Source: UBA5069 sp964560495 (GTDB lineage: Bacteria > Chloroflexota > Anaerolineae > Caldilineales > Caldilineaceae). From it: DNA of 64,000 nucleotides. This document shows positions 16,382 through 27,700 of this stretch, in pieces (position 1 is the first letter of the stretch; every line of letters starts with the position of its first letter). The notes beneath the pieces are model-generated. The model worked only from the letters and a program-made list of their open reading frames with translations. It was not told the DNA's origin and ran no database searches. The stretch is from assembly GCA_964560495.1 (NCBI GenBank), contig CAZLMM010000025.1, positions 1-64,000 of the forward strand, in the 5' to 3' direction. The position numbers were made by a program, and so were the translations under genes.

Positions 16382-16750
16382 ATGAGCAAGTTCAAGAAAG
16401 CAAGTCGCGGCGGCGGTTTAGGACTCCCAGGCATGGGCGGCATGGGCAATATGATGGCCCAGATGCAAAAGCTGCACGCCGAGATGGAAAAGACACAGGC
16501 TGCCCTGGCTGATGAAGTAATCACCGCCAGTGTTGGCGGCGGCATGGTCACGGTGACTGCCAGCGGCAGTCAGGAGATCAAGTCTATCACCATCCAGCCA
16601 GAGGCAGTCAACCCGGAGGATGTGGAGCTGCTCCAGGATATGATCCTGGCTGCGGTGACCGAGGCGTTGCAGAAGGCGAAAGCCTTGGAACAGGAACGCA
16701 TGGGCGCGCTCACCGGCGGATTGGGCCTGCCGCCCGGACTTGGATTCTGA
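16382..16750 (+). CDS. YbaB/EbfC family nucleoid-associated protein
   Basis: 122 residues, a small DNA-binding dimer usually encoded between dnaX and recR, as here. Core motifs are MAQMQKLHAEMEKTQAALAD (helical dimerisation segment, about 25-44) and EVITASVGGGMVTVTASG followed by the QEIKSITIQPEAV strand. Gly/Met-rich ends flank the core. It starts 83 nt after dnaX and ends 1 nt before the recR ATG, so it is probably coupled to recR. Confidence 0.93.
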   Translation: MSKFKKASRGGGLGLPGMGGMGNMMAQMQKLHAEMEKTQAALADEVITASVGGGMVTVTASGSQEIKSITIQPEAVNPEDVELLQDMILAAVTEALQKAKALEQERMGALTGGLGLPPGLGF

Positions 16751-16751
16751 T

Positions 16752-17363
16752 ATGCAACCACTCGCCGAACCCGTCAGCCAGCTCATCGATGCTTTCAGCG
16801 CCCTCCCCGGCATCGGTCCCAAAACAGCCAGCCGTCTCACCTATTATTTGCTGCGCGCAGACCAGTCGGTGTCGCTGAATCTGGCCCTCGCGCTGGAAAA
16901 ATTGAAGGTCAGCACCCTCTTTTGTAGCCAGTGTCACAACATCGCTGACCGGGATCCCTGCCCGGTGTGCAGCGACTCCCAACGTGACCATTCCATTATC
17001 TGCGTGGTGGAAGAACCACTCGATGTTCAGGCCATCGAGCGCACGCGCGAATACCACGGAACGTATCATGTCCTCCACGGCGCCATCTCGCCCGTGGAGG
17101 GCATCGGGCCCGAACACCTGAAGATCGCCGAACTGCTTCATCGCATTCAGAAGGCAGACGCAGATACGCCAGTGCGGGAAGTGCTCCTGGCGACCAACCC
17201 GAACCTGGAAGGCGAGGCCACCTCCATGTACATCTCCCGCTTGATCAAACCCCTGGGCATCCGCGTGACGCGCCTGGCGCGGGGATTGCCCGTGGGCGGC
17301 GATCTGGAATATGCGGATGAAGTGACGCTGGGACGGGCGCTTGTCGGTCGCAGCGACATGTAG
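16752..17363 (+). CDS. recR: Recombination protein RecR
   Basis: 203 residues. It works with RecF and RecO to load RecA at gaps. The N-terminal helix-hairpin-helix is FSALPGIGPKTASRL (15-29), and the C4 zinc finger is C58, C61, C70, C73 (LFCSQCHNIADRDPCPVC). The Toprim domain starts with ICVVEEPLDVQAIERT, and the C-terminus has the conserved RLARGLPVGGDLEYADEVTL. ATG 16752 immediately follows the ybaB stop; an in-frame TTG at 16740 overlaps ybaB and is less likely. Confidence 0.97.
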   Translation: MQPLAEPVSQLIDAFSALPGIGPKTASRLTYYLLRADQSVSLNLALALEKLKVSTLFCSQCHNIADRDPCPVCSDSQRDHSIICVVEEPLDVQAIERTREYHGTYHVLHGAISPVEGIGPEHLKIAELLHRIQKADADTPVREVLLATNPNLEGEATSMYISRLIKPLGIRVTRLARGLPVGGDLEYADEVTLGRALVGRSDM

Positions 17364-17378
17364 AAAGATAGAAAAGAA

Positions 17379-19082
<1,704 letters not shown>

Positions 19083-19099
19083 TCTTCTGGGAGGACCGC

Positions 19100-19387
19100 A
19101 TGGCACTGCTGACTCGAACACACTATATCACGCGCAAGCCGGGTATCCTGGGGGGCGAACCGATTGTCTCCGGGCATCGGATACCCGTGCGGGCGATTGT
19201 GGAAACCGTTCGCCTGGGGTATACACCCCAAGAAATCGCTGCCAACGTCTATCCGCAACTCACTCTGGAGCAAGTGCTGGCTGCGCTCGATTTCTACGAA
19301 GAAAATCGTGACGAAATCGACCGTGAGATCAAGGAAAACGAAATTCCTGATGAACTCATCCATCCTCTGGTAAGGAATATCTTGTAG
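19100..19387 (+). CDS. DUF433 antitoxin
   Basis: 95 residues with the DUF433 helix-turn-helix core: GILGGEPIVSGHRIPVRAI followed by GYTPQEIAANVYPQLTLEQVL, in which the second half recognises DNA. The acidic tail (EENRDEIDREIKENEIPDEL) is typical of antitoxins that wrap a toxin. ATG 19100 has GGGAGG upstream; the longer frame from 19073 overlaps the mutase gene. It is paired with the DUF5615 gene that starts one base after its stop. Confidence 0.88.
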   Translation: MALLTRTHYITRKPGILGGEPIVSGHRIPVRAIVETVRLGYTPQEIAANVYPQLTLEQVLAALDFYEENRDEIDREIKENEIPDELIHPLVRNIL

Positions 19388-19388
19388 A

Positions 19389-19733
19389 GTGGATCTGTTT
19401 GCCGCATTGTATTTTGACGAGGATGTAGATGTGCTGACGGCTTCTATGCTAAAAGGGCGTGGCTTCGATGTGCTCACGGCGCGCGACGCTAGGATGCTGC
19501 GTAAGTCTGACGAGGAGCAAATTGCATTTGCAACAGCACAGGGCCGGTGCCTGATTACGCATAACCGCGACGATTTTCTGACAATTCACCGGCGGTATGT
19601 TGAGACGGGACGAGGACACGCCGGCATCATTGTGGCGAGAAAACGACGGCCTGCCGAGATTGTGACGCGAGTGGCCCAGATACTCGACAAGTTCACATCT
19701 GACGAAATGCGGAATACGATCTATTACGTCTGA
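19389..19733 (+). CDS. DUF5615 PIN-like toxin
   Basis: 114 residues, GTG start. PIN-like nuclease fold: LYFDEDVDVLTASMLKGRG at the N-terminus supplies the first acidic residues, and LITHNRDDFLTIHRRY carries the Asn/Arg/Asp-Asp motif of DUF5615 proteins. Members are predicted RNases partnered with DUF433 antitoxins, which is the arrangement here. It follows the antitoxin directly. Confidence 0.85.
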   Translation: MDLFAALYFDEDVDVLTASMLKGRGFDVLTARDARMLRKSDEEQIAFATAQGRCLITHNRDDFLTIHRRYVETGRGHAGIIVARKRRPAEIVTRVAQILDKFTSDEMRNTIYYV

Positions 19734-19753
19734 GAAGCATCATCGTTGAGGCT

Positions 19754-20170
19754 ATGGAAAGACTTATGTTCAATCGAATGGACCATGTTGGTATCGTTGT
19801 CAAGGACATCGACGCCACACTTGATATGTATTGCAATCAGTTGGGCTTCACCCTCTTGCAACGGGTGGAGATACCCGAACAGAAGGTCGTGGCTGCATTT
19901 CTGGACGCCGGCAACAGCGCTATCGAACTGATCAGCCCCACCGACGCAGAGAGCGGCACTGCGCGCTATCTGGCGAACCGGGGCGAAGGAACCCATCATG
20001 TGGCCTACGAGGTGGCCGACATCGCGGCCGCACTGGCCGAGCTGAAAGCACGCGGCGTGCGCCTCATCGACGAAACGCCGCGGCGCGGCGTCCACGGCTT
20101 GGTCGCCTTCATCCACCCCAAGGCGACCAACGGCATGATGATCGAGCTATTGCAGAAAGAACATCTTTGA
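19754..20170 (+). CDS. mce: Methylmalonyl-CoA epimerase (VOC/glyoxalase fold)
   Basis: 138 residues. It interconverts (R)- and (S)-methylmalonyl-CoA, the step joining propionyl-CoA carboxylase to the mutase. The vicinal-oxygen-chelate metal ligands are recognisable: H in MDHVGIVVKD, E in AIELISP, H in GTHHVAYEV and E in MMIELLQ. The segment HPKATNGMMIEL is typical of the epimerase. Location next to the mutase supports the assignment. ATG 19754 could be replaced by ATG 19766 (MFNRMDH). Its stop overlaps the next start as ATGA. Confidence 0.9.
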   Translation: MERLMFNRMDHVGIVVKDIDATLDMYCNQLGFTLLQRVEIPEQKVVAAFLDAGNSAIELISPTDAESGTARYLANRGEGTHHVAYEVADIAAALAELKARGVRLIDETPRRGVHGLVAFIHPKATNGMMIELLQKEHL

Positions 20171-20583
20171 TGGCTGAGGCGACGCCCGCGCTCACACCGG
20201 CCAGCGCCCGCGACGCGCTGCGCATGGTGATCGACCCGGAGATTTACCAGAACATCGTCGATCTGGGGCTTGTCTATGAGATTACGGTGACTCCCGACAA
20301 CGCGGTGGCTGTCACCATGACTCTAACCACGCCTCACTGCCCCATGGGGCCGCAGATTCTCTCCAATGTGGATTCTGTACTGCGGAGCAAAGGTGCAAGC
20401 GACGTGACCATCCAGATCGTCTGGGAGCCAATGTGGACGGCTTACGCAATGACCGACGAGCTGAAGCGGCAGCTAGGCATCCTGCCGGAAGAGGTTGAAG
20501 AAGAGCCCGAGCCGTTGCCGCTTCCATCGCCCCCGCCTACTCCAAAGAAGAAGGGACTGTTGAGCCGATTGTTTGGAAACTAG
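20170..20583 (+). CDS. MIP18/DUF59 protein with Pro-rich C-terminal tail
   Basis: 137 residues. Core: VIDPEIYQNIVDLGLVYEIT, TTPHCPMGPQI with the conserved Cys, and WEPMWTAYAMTDELKRQLGI. It is paralogous to the protein at 12361-12675 and differs mainly by a 35-residue acidic/proline-rich tail ending LLSRLFGN. The ATG overlaps the epimerase stop (ATGA), so it is co-translated with mce. A role in Fe-S maturation is known for the family; why it accompanies the methylmalonyl pathway is unclear. Confidence 0.88.
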   Translation: MAEATPALTPASARDALRMVIDPEIYQNIVDLGLVYEITVTPDNAVAVTMTLTTPHCPMGPQILSNVDSVLRSKGASDVTIQIVWEPMWTAYAMTDELKRQLGILPEEVEEEPEPLPLPSPPPTPKKKGLLSRLFGN

Positions 20584-20602
20584 GGGATGGGACAGGTTCT
20601 CC

Positions 20603-20631
20603 GACGCATGACCCGCAATGGGTCATGCGTC
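20603..20631 (+). terminator. Perfect 12-bp hairpin between the DUF59 gene and the R-M locus
   Basis: GACGCATGACCC (20603-20614) and GGGTCATGCGTC (20620-20631) around a 5-nt loop, followed by a partly T-rich run (tgtttctt). It probably terminates the methylmalonyl operon; a role as a control site for the methyltransferase gene cannot be excluded. Confidence 0.6.
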
Positions 20632-20672
20632 ATGTTTCTTGCTCTAAGCACTTGTGAGATAGGAATCTTTGG

Positions 20673-21857
20673 ATGGCGGCCAGGATAACCGTTGCTGCAC
20701 TGCGAAAGTACAACGTGATGGATGTGAAAGCGGCTAAACAGGTCGCTCATTTTTGGCTGGAGCGCGCACGGCTGGAGAATGCAGTCGATTTCGGTCTGCC
20801 CGAGGTGGATGACCGCTATCACATCTGGCGCGTGCCGTTGATCAACAAGGCGTCCCACGAACGTATCGGCGAAGTTGTCATCGACGCCTACACCTCGCTG
20901 ATCATCGAAGATAAGTCAACCTCTCCAGATGTCCTGGAGGCTCGTCTTCTGGGGCGCAGCAACAAGCCAGCGTCGAAACGGAATGGCGGCGCGTATGTGC
21001 TGTCTTCGCTACGTAATACCATTGCGCAAGGGGACAGCGAGATGATCTTGCAAGAACTTCCCGCCGGGAGTGTAAACCTGATCTTCACGTCGCCGCCTTA
21101 TTACAATGCCCGTCCTGAATACACAGACTATGTGACCTATGAAGAATACCTGCTCAAGATGCGCAAGATTTTGCAGAACGCCCATCGCGTCTTGGCTGAG
21201 GGATGCTTTTTTGTCATGAACATCTCGCCTGTACTCATTCGTCGGACCAGTCGAAGCGAGGCCTCACGACGGATTGCAGCCCCCTTCGATATGCACAGGC
21301 TGTTCATCGAAGAGGGCTACGATTTTGTGGATGACATTATCTGGGAGAAGCCAGAGGGTGCAGGCTGGGCGACTGGGCGTGGTCGACGCTTTGCGGCTGA
21401 CCGCAATCCTCTGCAGTACAAGCCAGTGCCTGTTACGGAATATGTTCTCGTCTATCGCAGGCACACCGATCGGCTGATTGACTGGCACATCCGCACTCAT
21501 CCGAACCGGCGACTCGTCGACGAATCCAAGATCGGCGATGACTATGAACGGACAAATATCTGGCGCATCAAGCCTGCGCACGACCCGCGCCATCCTGCCA
21601 TCTTTCCAATGGAGTTGGCCGAGAAGGTGATCACCTACTACTCATTCAAGAACGACGTCGTGCTTGATCCTTTTGCAGGGATTGGAACGGTTGGCAAAGC
21701 AGCAGCAAAACTCGCCCGGCGCTTCGTTTTGATTGAGCAGAATCCAAGCTACGTCTCGATTATTCGTGAGGAGGCCAAAACGTGGCTAGGTAAAAACGCT
21801 GTCCACGTCCACACGATTAATTGTGCGCCAATTGAAGTGGAAGACATGTTATATTGA
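20673..21857 (+). CDS. Type II DNA methyltransferase, beta class (probably N4-cytosine)
   Basis: 394 residues. Catalytic motif IV is TSPPYYN (139-145) and precedes the AdoMet-binding motif I DPFAGIGTVGKAA (332-344), giving the beta-class order. The SPPY form favours N4-methylcytosine over N6-methyladenine, but this is not decisive. About 100 residues precede the catalytic domain (RKYNVMDVKAAKQ, YHIWRVPLINKASHERIGEV), perhaps involved in recognition. It is followed after 45 nt by a probable restriction endonuclease gene. Base composition of both genes is visibly lower in GC than the flanks, suggesting horizontal acquisition. Confidence 0.88.
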   Translation: MAARITVAALRKYNVMDVKAAKQVAHFWLERARLENAVDFGLPEVDDRYHIWRVPLINKASHERIGEVVIDAYTSLIIEDKSTSPDVLEARLLGRSNKPASKRNGGAYVLSSLRNTIAQGDSEMILQELPAGSVNLIFTSPPYYNARPEYTDYVTYEEYLLKMRKILQNAHRVLAEGCFFVMNISPVLIRRTSRSEASRRIAAPFDMHRLFIEEGYDFVDDIIWEKPEGAGWATGRGRRFAADRNPLQYKPVPVTEYVLVYRRHTDRLIDWHIRTHPNRRLVDESKIGDDYERTNIWRIKPAHDPRHPAIFPMELAEKVITYYSFKNDVVLDPFAGIGTVGKAAAKLARRFVLIEQNPSYVSIIREEAKTWLGKNAVHVHTINCAPIEVEDMLY

Positions 21858-21902
21858 AGTCAATCGAATCCGAGGTGGGATGCGCTCAAGCCAGCAGTCA
21901 AC

Positions 21903-23063
21903 ATGACGAAAAACAAGTCTTTGGTTGATTCATTATCCGATTTGATGTCGCCAGATACAATGGGCCTCCTGTCTGCCAGCGGCAGCCAGCTTGTTCGCCA
22001 AATTGGCATGGATGTCGTGAGAGGAGTAGTGCTCGACATTCTGACAGGCAAGAACTTGCGGGATGCAACTGAGTCACTTACACGCCGTCGCATCGCTGCG
22101 CTGAACTTGGCAATTGTAGATCTGTTCTTGAAGGGATCCATTATCTCGGATCAGTTTGTCGCTCAATTGCCGGTAATCGCCGCTGAAATTCTTTCTAAGA
22201 AAAAGTTGGCAAGGGCCGAACGATGGTTAGCCCAGTGGGTTTTGGGTTTGACGGACAAGGCGTTTCAGAACGTGTTGAGAGATGACCCCAAAGCGATCCT
22301 TGAGTACCGTGACCGCTACATCAGAATCTGCAACGAAGTCATTGCAGCGCATACACGGAGCGCCGGCGAATTGACGGGCAGCGTCGAAACTGAAACTGGT
22401 CTGGGCGCAAGGATCGACTGGTTGTGGTTCACCTATCTGCTCAACACCATTGGCGCACAAACGTTGGCTATCCGAGGATCGGAGAAATCTGCTTACGGCA
22501 AACTATTCGAGAAATTGGTCCTCGGTTCCTTGCTCCACATTTTGGGTTTCAAGCATGTAACGCCGCCGCCAGCAACCTATCGTCACGTCTTTTGGCTTTC
22601 ATCGCAGGGGGAAAAGCGCGAAAGCGATGCAACGGTGCTTCTTCAGCCAGGACAGGGAATACGCTTTGACATTGGCTTTATTGGCAGAGGTAATCCTGAG
22701 ATCTCGCTTGACAAGGTGACCCGGTTCGAGCGGGAAATCTCTCTTGGTCGTTCGACCTATTTCACGGCAACCATCATCTTTGTAGATCGCATCGGGCAGA
22801 ACAGCCGCATTGAGCGGATGGCTGAGGAAGTGCAAGGGACAATCATCCAAATGAGCGCGGGATACTGGCCGCAACAGGTAGCCAGAGTGCTGGAACAAAC
22901 GGGTTCGTTCCAGCATGAGCTGACCAGCATGGATGAACGAAAAATTGGGGAATACCTGACCAACGCGATGAGAGATGTGCCGCTTGAGCAATTCATCGGC
23001 TTGTCGAAAGAGTTCGAGCGTCATCTTGTGCGTGAAACGCCAGTAAAATACGATTTCAGTTGA
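21903..23063 (+). CDS. Probable type II restriction endonuclease (CfrBI-like)
   Basis: 386 residues, directly downstream of the methyltransferase. The region around residues 240-280 (KRESDATVLLQPG, GIRFDIGFIGRGNPEISLDK, VTRFEREISLG) resembles CfrBI-type endonucleases, whose partner is an N4-cytosine methyltransferase. Candidate catalytic residues of a PD-(D/E)XK fold are the Glu in YGKLFEKLVLG, the Asp in RFDIGF and the Glu/Lys in EISLDK; this is inferred from spacing. The N-terminal half is helical and unassigned. I recall the family similarity rather than having computed it. Confidence 0.7.
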   Translation: MTKNKSLVDSLSDLMSPDTMGLLSASGSQLVRQIGMDVVRGVVLDILTGKNLRDATESLTRRRIAALNLAIVDLFLKGSIISDQFVAQLPVIAAEILSKKKLARAERWLAQWVLGLTDKAFQNVLRDDPKAILEYRDRYIRICNEVIAAHTRSAGELTGSVETETGLGARIDWLWFTYLLNTIGAQTLAIRGSEKSAYGKLFEKLVLGSLLHILGFKHVTPPPATYRHVFWLSSQGEKRESDATVLLQPGQGIRFDIGFIGRGNPEISLDKVTRFEREISLGRSTYFTATIIFVDRIGQNSRIERMAEEVQGTIIQMSAGYWPQQVARVLEQTGSFQHELTSMDERKIGEYLTNAMRDVPLEQFIGLSKEFERHLVRETPVKYDFS

Positions 23064-23082
23064 TGCGTTGCGTCCTATCCCT

Positions 23083-23736
23083 ATGACCACCCGCACCTAT
23101 TCGCTCCAACGGCCGCGCTGGCGGTCGCCCGGCCAACTTCATATCAAGACGCTTGCCGCCCTGCTGGGGACATTGATTTGGACGCTGCTCTATGGCTGGC
23201 TCACCAGCCGCCTGTGGTCATCCCCCTCGACGCTCCTCACATGGTTGAGCCTGGGCCTGATCTTCCTGCTCATCGTCCTGGGCGTGAGCGTGGCGGTGCT
23301 CTGGTGGTTCGTAGCGCGGCGCTGGCTCGCTCGCTTTCGCCCCAATCGCTGGCGCGCGCTCACTCTCGACCAAATGCTGGAGCTGACGCCCGCCCAGTTC
23401 GAGCAATACGTGGCGGAGCGCATCTTCGCCCGCCAGGGCTATCGGGCGATCAACACGCCCGACGTCAAAGATGGCGGCGTGGACATTATCTTGTACGATG
23501 CAGAAGGTCGCCAGATGATTGTCCAGTGCAAACGCTACCGCAGCACTGTGGGCGAGGAGACCGTGCGCGACCTGTATGGCGCGCTCATTCACAGCGGCGC
23601 AGAATACGCCTTCCTTGTCACCACAGGCAGCATCAGCCAGCCGGCGCGCGTCTGGGCCGCCGACAAACCCATCGATCTGATCGACGGCCCACAATTGGTC
23701 GCGCTCGCGCGCAGTCTGCCCAATCACACCTCATGA
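23083..23736 (+). CDS. Membrane-anchored Mrr-like restriction endonuclease domain protein
   Basis: 217 residues. Two hydrophobic helices (about 23-40 and 50-78) anchor the protein; a cytoplasmic Mrr-cat domain follows from about 95. It shows FEQYVAERIFARQGY, DGGVDIILYD (catalytic D134) and IVQCKRY (Q148, K150), the D...QxK arrangement of Mrr-type nucleases, then HSGAEYAFLVTTG. It starts 19 nt after the restriction endonuclease gene. Mrr cleaves methylated DNA in known cases; membrane-tethered versions are common and of unclear function. ATG 23083 is preferred over TTG 23068. Confidence 0.85.
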   Translation: MTTRTYSLQRPRWRSPGQLHIKTLAALLGTLIWTLLYGWLTSRLWSSPSTLLTWLSLGLIFLLIVLGVSVAVLWWFVARRWLARFRPNRWRALTLDQMLELTPAQFEQYVAERIFARQGYRAINTPDVKDGGVDIILYDAEGRQMIVQCKRYRSTVGEETVRDLYGALIHSGAEYAFLVTTGSISQPARVWAADKPIDLIDGPQLVALARSLPNHTS

Positions 23737-23743
23737 GGTTGCC

Positions 23744-24487
23744 ATGAACAAGTTGCCCGCCATCTTTGCCCATCGCGGCGCGCGTCTGGTCGCGCCCGAA
23801 AACACACTTCCCGCCTTCGCCGCCGCGCTGGAAATGGGCGCAGACGGCATCGAACTGGATATCCACGCCACCAGGGATGGCAAACTGGCGGTGATTCACG
23901 ATTTCACGCTGGAGCACACGACCAACGGCGTCGGGAGAGTGGCTGATCACACCATGAACGAGCTGGTTCGGCTGGACGCCGGCAGCCACTTTCATCCTGG
24001 CTTTGCCGGCGTACCCATCCCCACTCTGGAAGAGGCGCTCGACCTGGTGGGAAATCGTTGCACGCTCAACATCGAGATCAAAAGCGATGCGGGGATGGGA
24101 GGCGATGCACCCGAACCCCTGGTGGACTTGCTCCGCTGGCGCAATCTTCACGACCGGGTGATCGTCTCCAGCTTCAATGTCATGTCGTTATTCCACATGC
24201 GCTGGCTGGATGACAAGGTGCGGCTCGGCCTGCTCTTCTATGAGCCGCTGCCCCGTTTTGTCCGGGAACCCTGGTTGCTGCCGCTGATCAGGCCCGAGGC
24301 GCTCCATCCCCACTACTCGTTGGTGGATGAGCCATTCATGGCGTGGGCGCGCCAGCAAGGATTTGCCGTCAATGTGTGGACCGTCAACGAGATCGACGAG
24401 GCCCGACGACTTGCTGCGCTGGGCGTGGACGCCATCATCACCGACGCGCCTGATGTGATCCGGGCCGGGCTGCTGGTCGAGGAGTAA
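23744..24487 (+). CDS. Glycerophosphodiester phosphodiesterase
   Basis: 247 residues, GDPD TIM barrel hydrolysing glycerophosphodiesters to glycerol-3-phosphate and an alcohol. Catalytic and metal residues: H10-R11 (AHRGARLVAPENT), E37 and D39 (GIELDIHATRDG), H52 (VIHDFTLEHTTNG). The later barrel motif NIEIKSD and the C-terminal VNVWTVNEIDEARRL are standard. There is no signal peptide, so it acts in the cytoplasm. It begins 7 nt after the Mrr-like gene. Confidence 0.95.
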   Translation: MNKLPAIFAHRGARLVAPENTLPAFAAALEMGADGIELDIHATRDGKLAVIHDFTLEHTTNGVGRVADHTMNELVRLDAGSHFHPGFAGVPIPTLEEALDLVGNRCTLNIEIKSDAGMGGDAPEPLVDLLRWRNLHDRVIVSSFNVMSLFHMRWLDDKVRLGLLFYEPLPRFVREPWLLPLIRPEALHPHYSLVDEPFMAWARQQGFAVNVWTVNEIDEARRLAALGVDAIITDAPDVIRAGLLVEE

Positions 24488-24555
24488 GGAAGAGTTCCAT
24501 CAACGACCGTGCGCCGTCCCCCTCATGCCCCGACGGTGACGCGAAGCGGTAGGGG

Positions 24556-24625
24556 CATAGGGTGCGGCGGAGACGAACGTGATGGATACGACAAAACATT
24601 GTTCCGCCGCACCCCGTGCCCGCCG
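24556..24625. repeat. REP-like intergenic sequence, copy A
   Basis: Contains the core gttccgccgcaccccgtgcc (starting at 24601) shared with 29197 and 30258. An upstream inverted copy, GGGTGCGGCGGA near 24560-24571, can pair with the core's TCCGCCGCACCC, forming a 12-bp stem. The rest of the 24488-24770 gap shows no gene. Confidence 0.7.
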
Positions 24626-24770
24626 GGATGATGGCGAAGCCTTTCATCCGTTGTTGTCTTCCCCCCACGTCTGAACCCCTGGACTTTCCACGGCGTGATT
24701 TGAACAAATCTGTGGTATCATAGAGCAAGCCGCAACACCGTTTGTGTTCCTTTTCTCTCCCAGAAGGCCC

Positions 24771-27700
24771 ATGATAAACCGACGACCCATTTCGCTCATC
24801 TTGCTCGTTGCCCTGTTGCTTTCCCTGCTCGCGCCGACGTCTGCACGCGTCGTCCTGCTCGCCCAGGACGCCGCTGGCCCGCCCATCCAGGGCGAGATCG
24901 CCTATGCGCTGGACGGCGATATCTGGCTGCACGACCTGCTGACCGGCGACGTGCAGCAGCTCACCGACGACGGCGGCAACCACTGGCCGGCCTGGTCGCC
25001 CGATGGCCGTTTCCTCACCTACTCTCACGGCGACGACTTGGAGAGCAGCGACCTCTATCTGCTGGACACGGCCAACGGGGAAACCACGCTGCTGGTGGAG
25101 CAGGCCTGTTGCGCCGATTGGGAGCCAAATGGCCAGCGCATCGCCTATCTTGCGCTGGGCAGCGACGTTCTGTCCGTCGCCGCCATCCTCCCCGATGGCG
25201 CCGGGCAGGAGACGCTGCTGACTGAGCTGACTGTGGGCGGCGGCGCCTATCCGGCCGGTCGCTTGGTCTGGGTGGATGATCGCTATCTGCTGGCGCCCCT
25301 GGAATACATCGACCAGCAAAGCCTGGACTTTGTACGCGATGTCTTCCCCATCGACCTGTATTACGCAGAAGCGGACTCCGGCATGCGTCAGGACGACTGC
25401 GCGGTGCTTGGCCGCGACGTGGTCATCGACGAGCGGGGCGACCTGCGCAGCGAAGCCATCGCCTTCGAGCGCGCCGGCGACGAGTGCAACACGGTGATGC
25501 AGGCGGTCTCCGCGCCCAAGGGCATCGATCTGGTGCAATACGACGACGACAAAGAGGGCGGCGAGCTGCCCTGGCTGGCCGCGCCCAGCTTCTCCAGCGA
25601 CGGCCTCTACTTGGTCGCCGAACGTTACACGGAGGCCGACGACCCGGCCGACGCCGAACTGTGGGGCGTGACCGTAGTCAACCTGACGAACAACTCCCAG
25701 CAGGATGTGGCCGCCAACGCGACGCAGCCGGCCTGGCGACCGGCGCCGGCCATCGACCCGGCAGCCGTGCATTTTGCCCAGGCCGGCGAACGCATCGTCA
25801 CCATGCAACCGCCCCTCAGCCTGGACGGCAAAGTCTATCAGGTCAGCTATTTCACCACCGGCGACCTCAAACGCCGCGACGCCGGCCTTTTCCACCTGGC
25901 CACACCCCAGTGGCTGGCCGACCAGCAGGTGACCGGCTTTGTGGTGAGCGCCGACGGCAGGGTCGTGCGCGACGCCAAGACCTTGCGGCAGGTCTTCGAA
26001 CTCTATCACGCCGCCTATCATCTCTACGACGACCCGTCGGCCATCAGCCTGCCCACCGTGGGCGACGAACTGGACAAGGTGCTCGACAACCCGCTCTTCA
26101 TGGCCATGGAGCCGGAGCACTTCCTGCGTTCGCGGCGCATCCAGACCGAGCATGCCCTGCGCGCTCTGCTCACGGACCGGCGCAGCGACGCCCGTCTCGA
26201 CCCCTTCTTCCAGGAGGCGTTTCAGACCACGCCCACCCGCCTGGAGGATGGGCTGGCCGTGTTTGGCGAAATCCTACAAGACCAGGCCGCGGCCGACGCC
26301 GCCCTGGGCCTGCTCGATGCAGAGTTAGCCCAGGCCTTCGACCAGGCCAATGTTGCGGCGCAACAGGGCGAGCTGGGCGTCAAGGCGCTGCGGCTGATGG
26401 CTGACCTGCTCTATCTGAGCCATTTGCAGCGGGAACGGGGCGACTGGTTGACCGCCTACGCCCAGGCCTTCCCACGTGGGGAGGGCAGCTTGGATCGGGA
26501 CCAACTGCGCGCGGCGGCCAACGTGCTCGATGAGGTGGATGACGCTTTCCAGCAGCGGGTGGACATCGCGGCGGACTTTGGCGTGGAGCTCTTCAAGGAT
26601 ACGCTCTTCAAGGCAGGCAAAGAATTGACCGTGCAGGCGGCCAGCAAGTTGGCAGCTGCCGTGGCCGCCCAATACGGCGTGAAGCTAGCCGCCAACGCCG
26701 TAGCCAGCGCGGCGTCGGTCGTCTCGGTGGGGTTGACGGTCAACGGCGTGCTCTATGGCAGCGATGCGCTGGTGGCCAACTTCGTGTTGGGTCGGCGCAG
26801 CGAGGAACTGCGTCAGGTCTTCCAGGCCGGGCGCACGGCGCTGCAAGAGGAGGCCGCCGGGCGCAGCAGCGATTCGCCCTACGACGGCGGGCTGGCCGAA
26901 CGTTTCCGCAGCGCCCACTTGTTGGAGACGCTGGCTGCCACCCAGGCCCAGCGCGCCTACGCCGACGGCGTGGCTGCCACCTTCCAGTTGCCCAACCCAC
27001 TGGAATTGCTCAACTGGCTGCGGGGCAAAGACTGGCGCGCAGCGGTGGAAGGGCTGCACGCCTCCGCCGACCAGGTGGAAGCTGGTCTATTGGATGATCT
27101 GGCCGCTGCGAACGCAACCGGCGCGACCGATTTGGCGCTGGGCCGTGTCCGTCCGACATTGACGATGGCAGGCGAGACCTTCACCGAACCGGTGACGGGG
27201 ATGACCTTTGTGCGCGTGCCGGCCGGCGAGTTCATCATGGGCAGCAGCGAAGAAGAGATCGACGATGCGTTGGCGCTGTGCAATGAATTCTATGATGACT
27301 GCATGCGTGGCTGGTTCGAGGACGAAGCGCCGCAGCATGAGGTATATCTGGACGAGTATTGGATTGGCCAGACCGAAGTGACCAACGCCCAGTGGCAGCT
27401 CTTCATGGAGGCTGGCGGCTACCAGAACCCGGACTACTGGACAGAGGCAGGCTGGAAAATGATCGACAGCGAAGATCGCAGCGAGCCGTATTGCTGGGAC
27501 GACAGCGACCTCAACCAGCCCGACCAGCCGGTGGTCTGCATCTCCTGGTACGAGGCGCTGGCCTTCAGCCGCTGGCTGGCGGAGGCGAGCGGGCTGGCGG
27601 CGCGTCTGCCCACGGAGGCCGAATGGGAGAAGGCGGCGCGTGGGACGGATGGCCGCATCTTTCCCTGGGGCGATGAATGGGACGGCAGTCGGCTCAACTA

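Noticed and set aside
24438..26153. Minus-strand open frame of 571 codons opposite the propeller protein gene
   Set aside because: Antisense shadow: no ribosome site, low-complexity Gly/Val/Ala-rich product, while the plus frame has signal peptide and domain structure.
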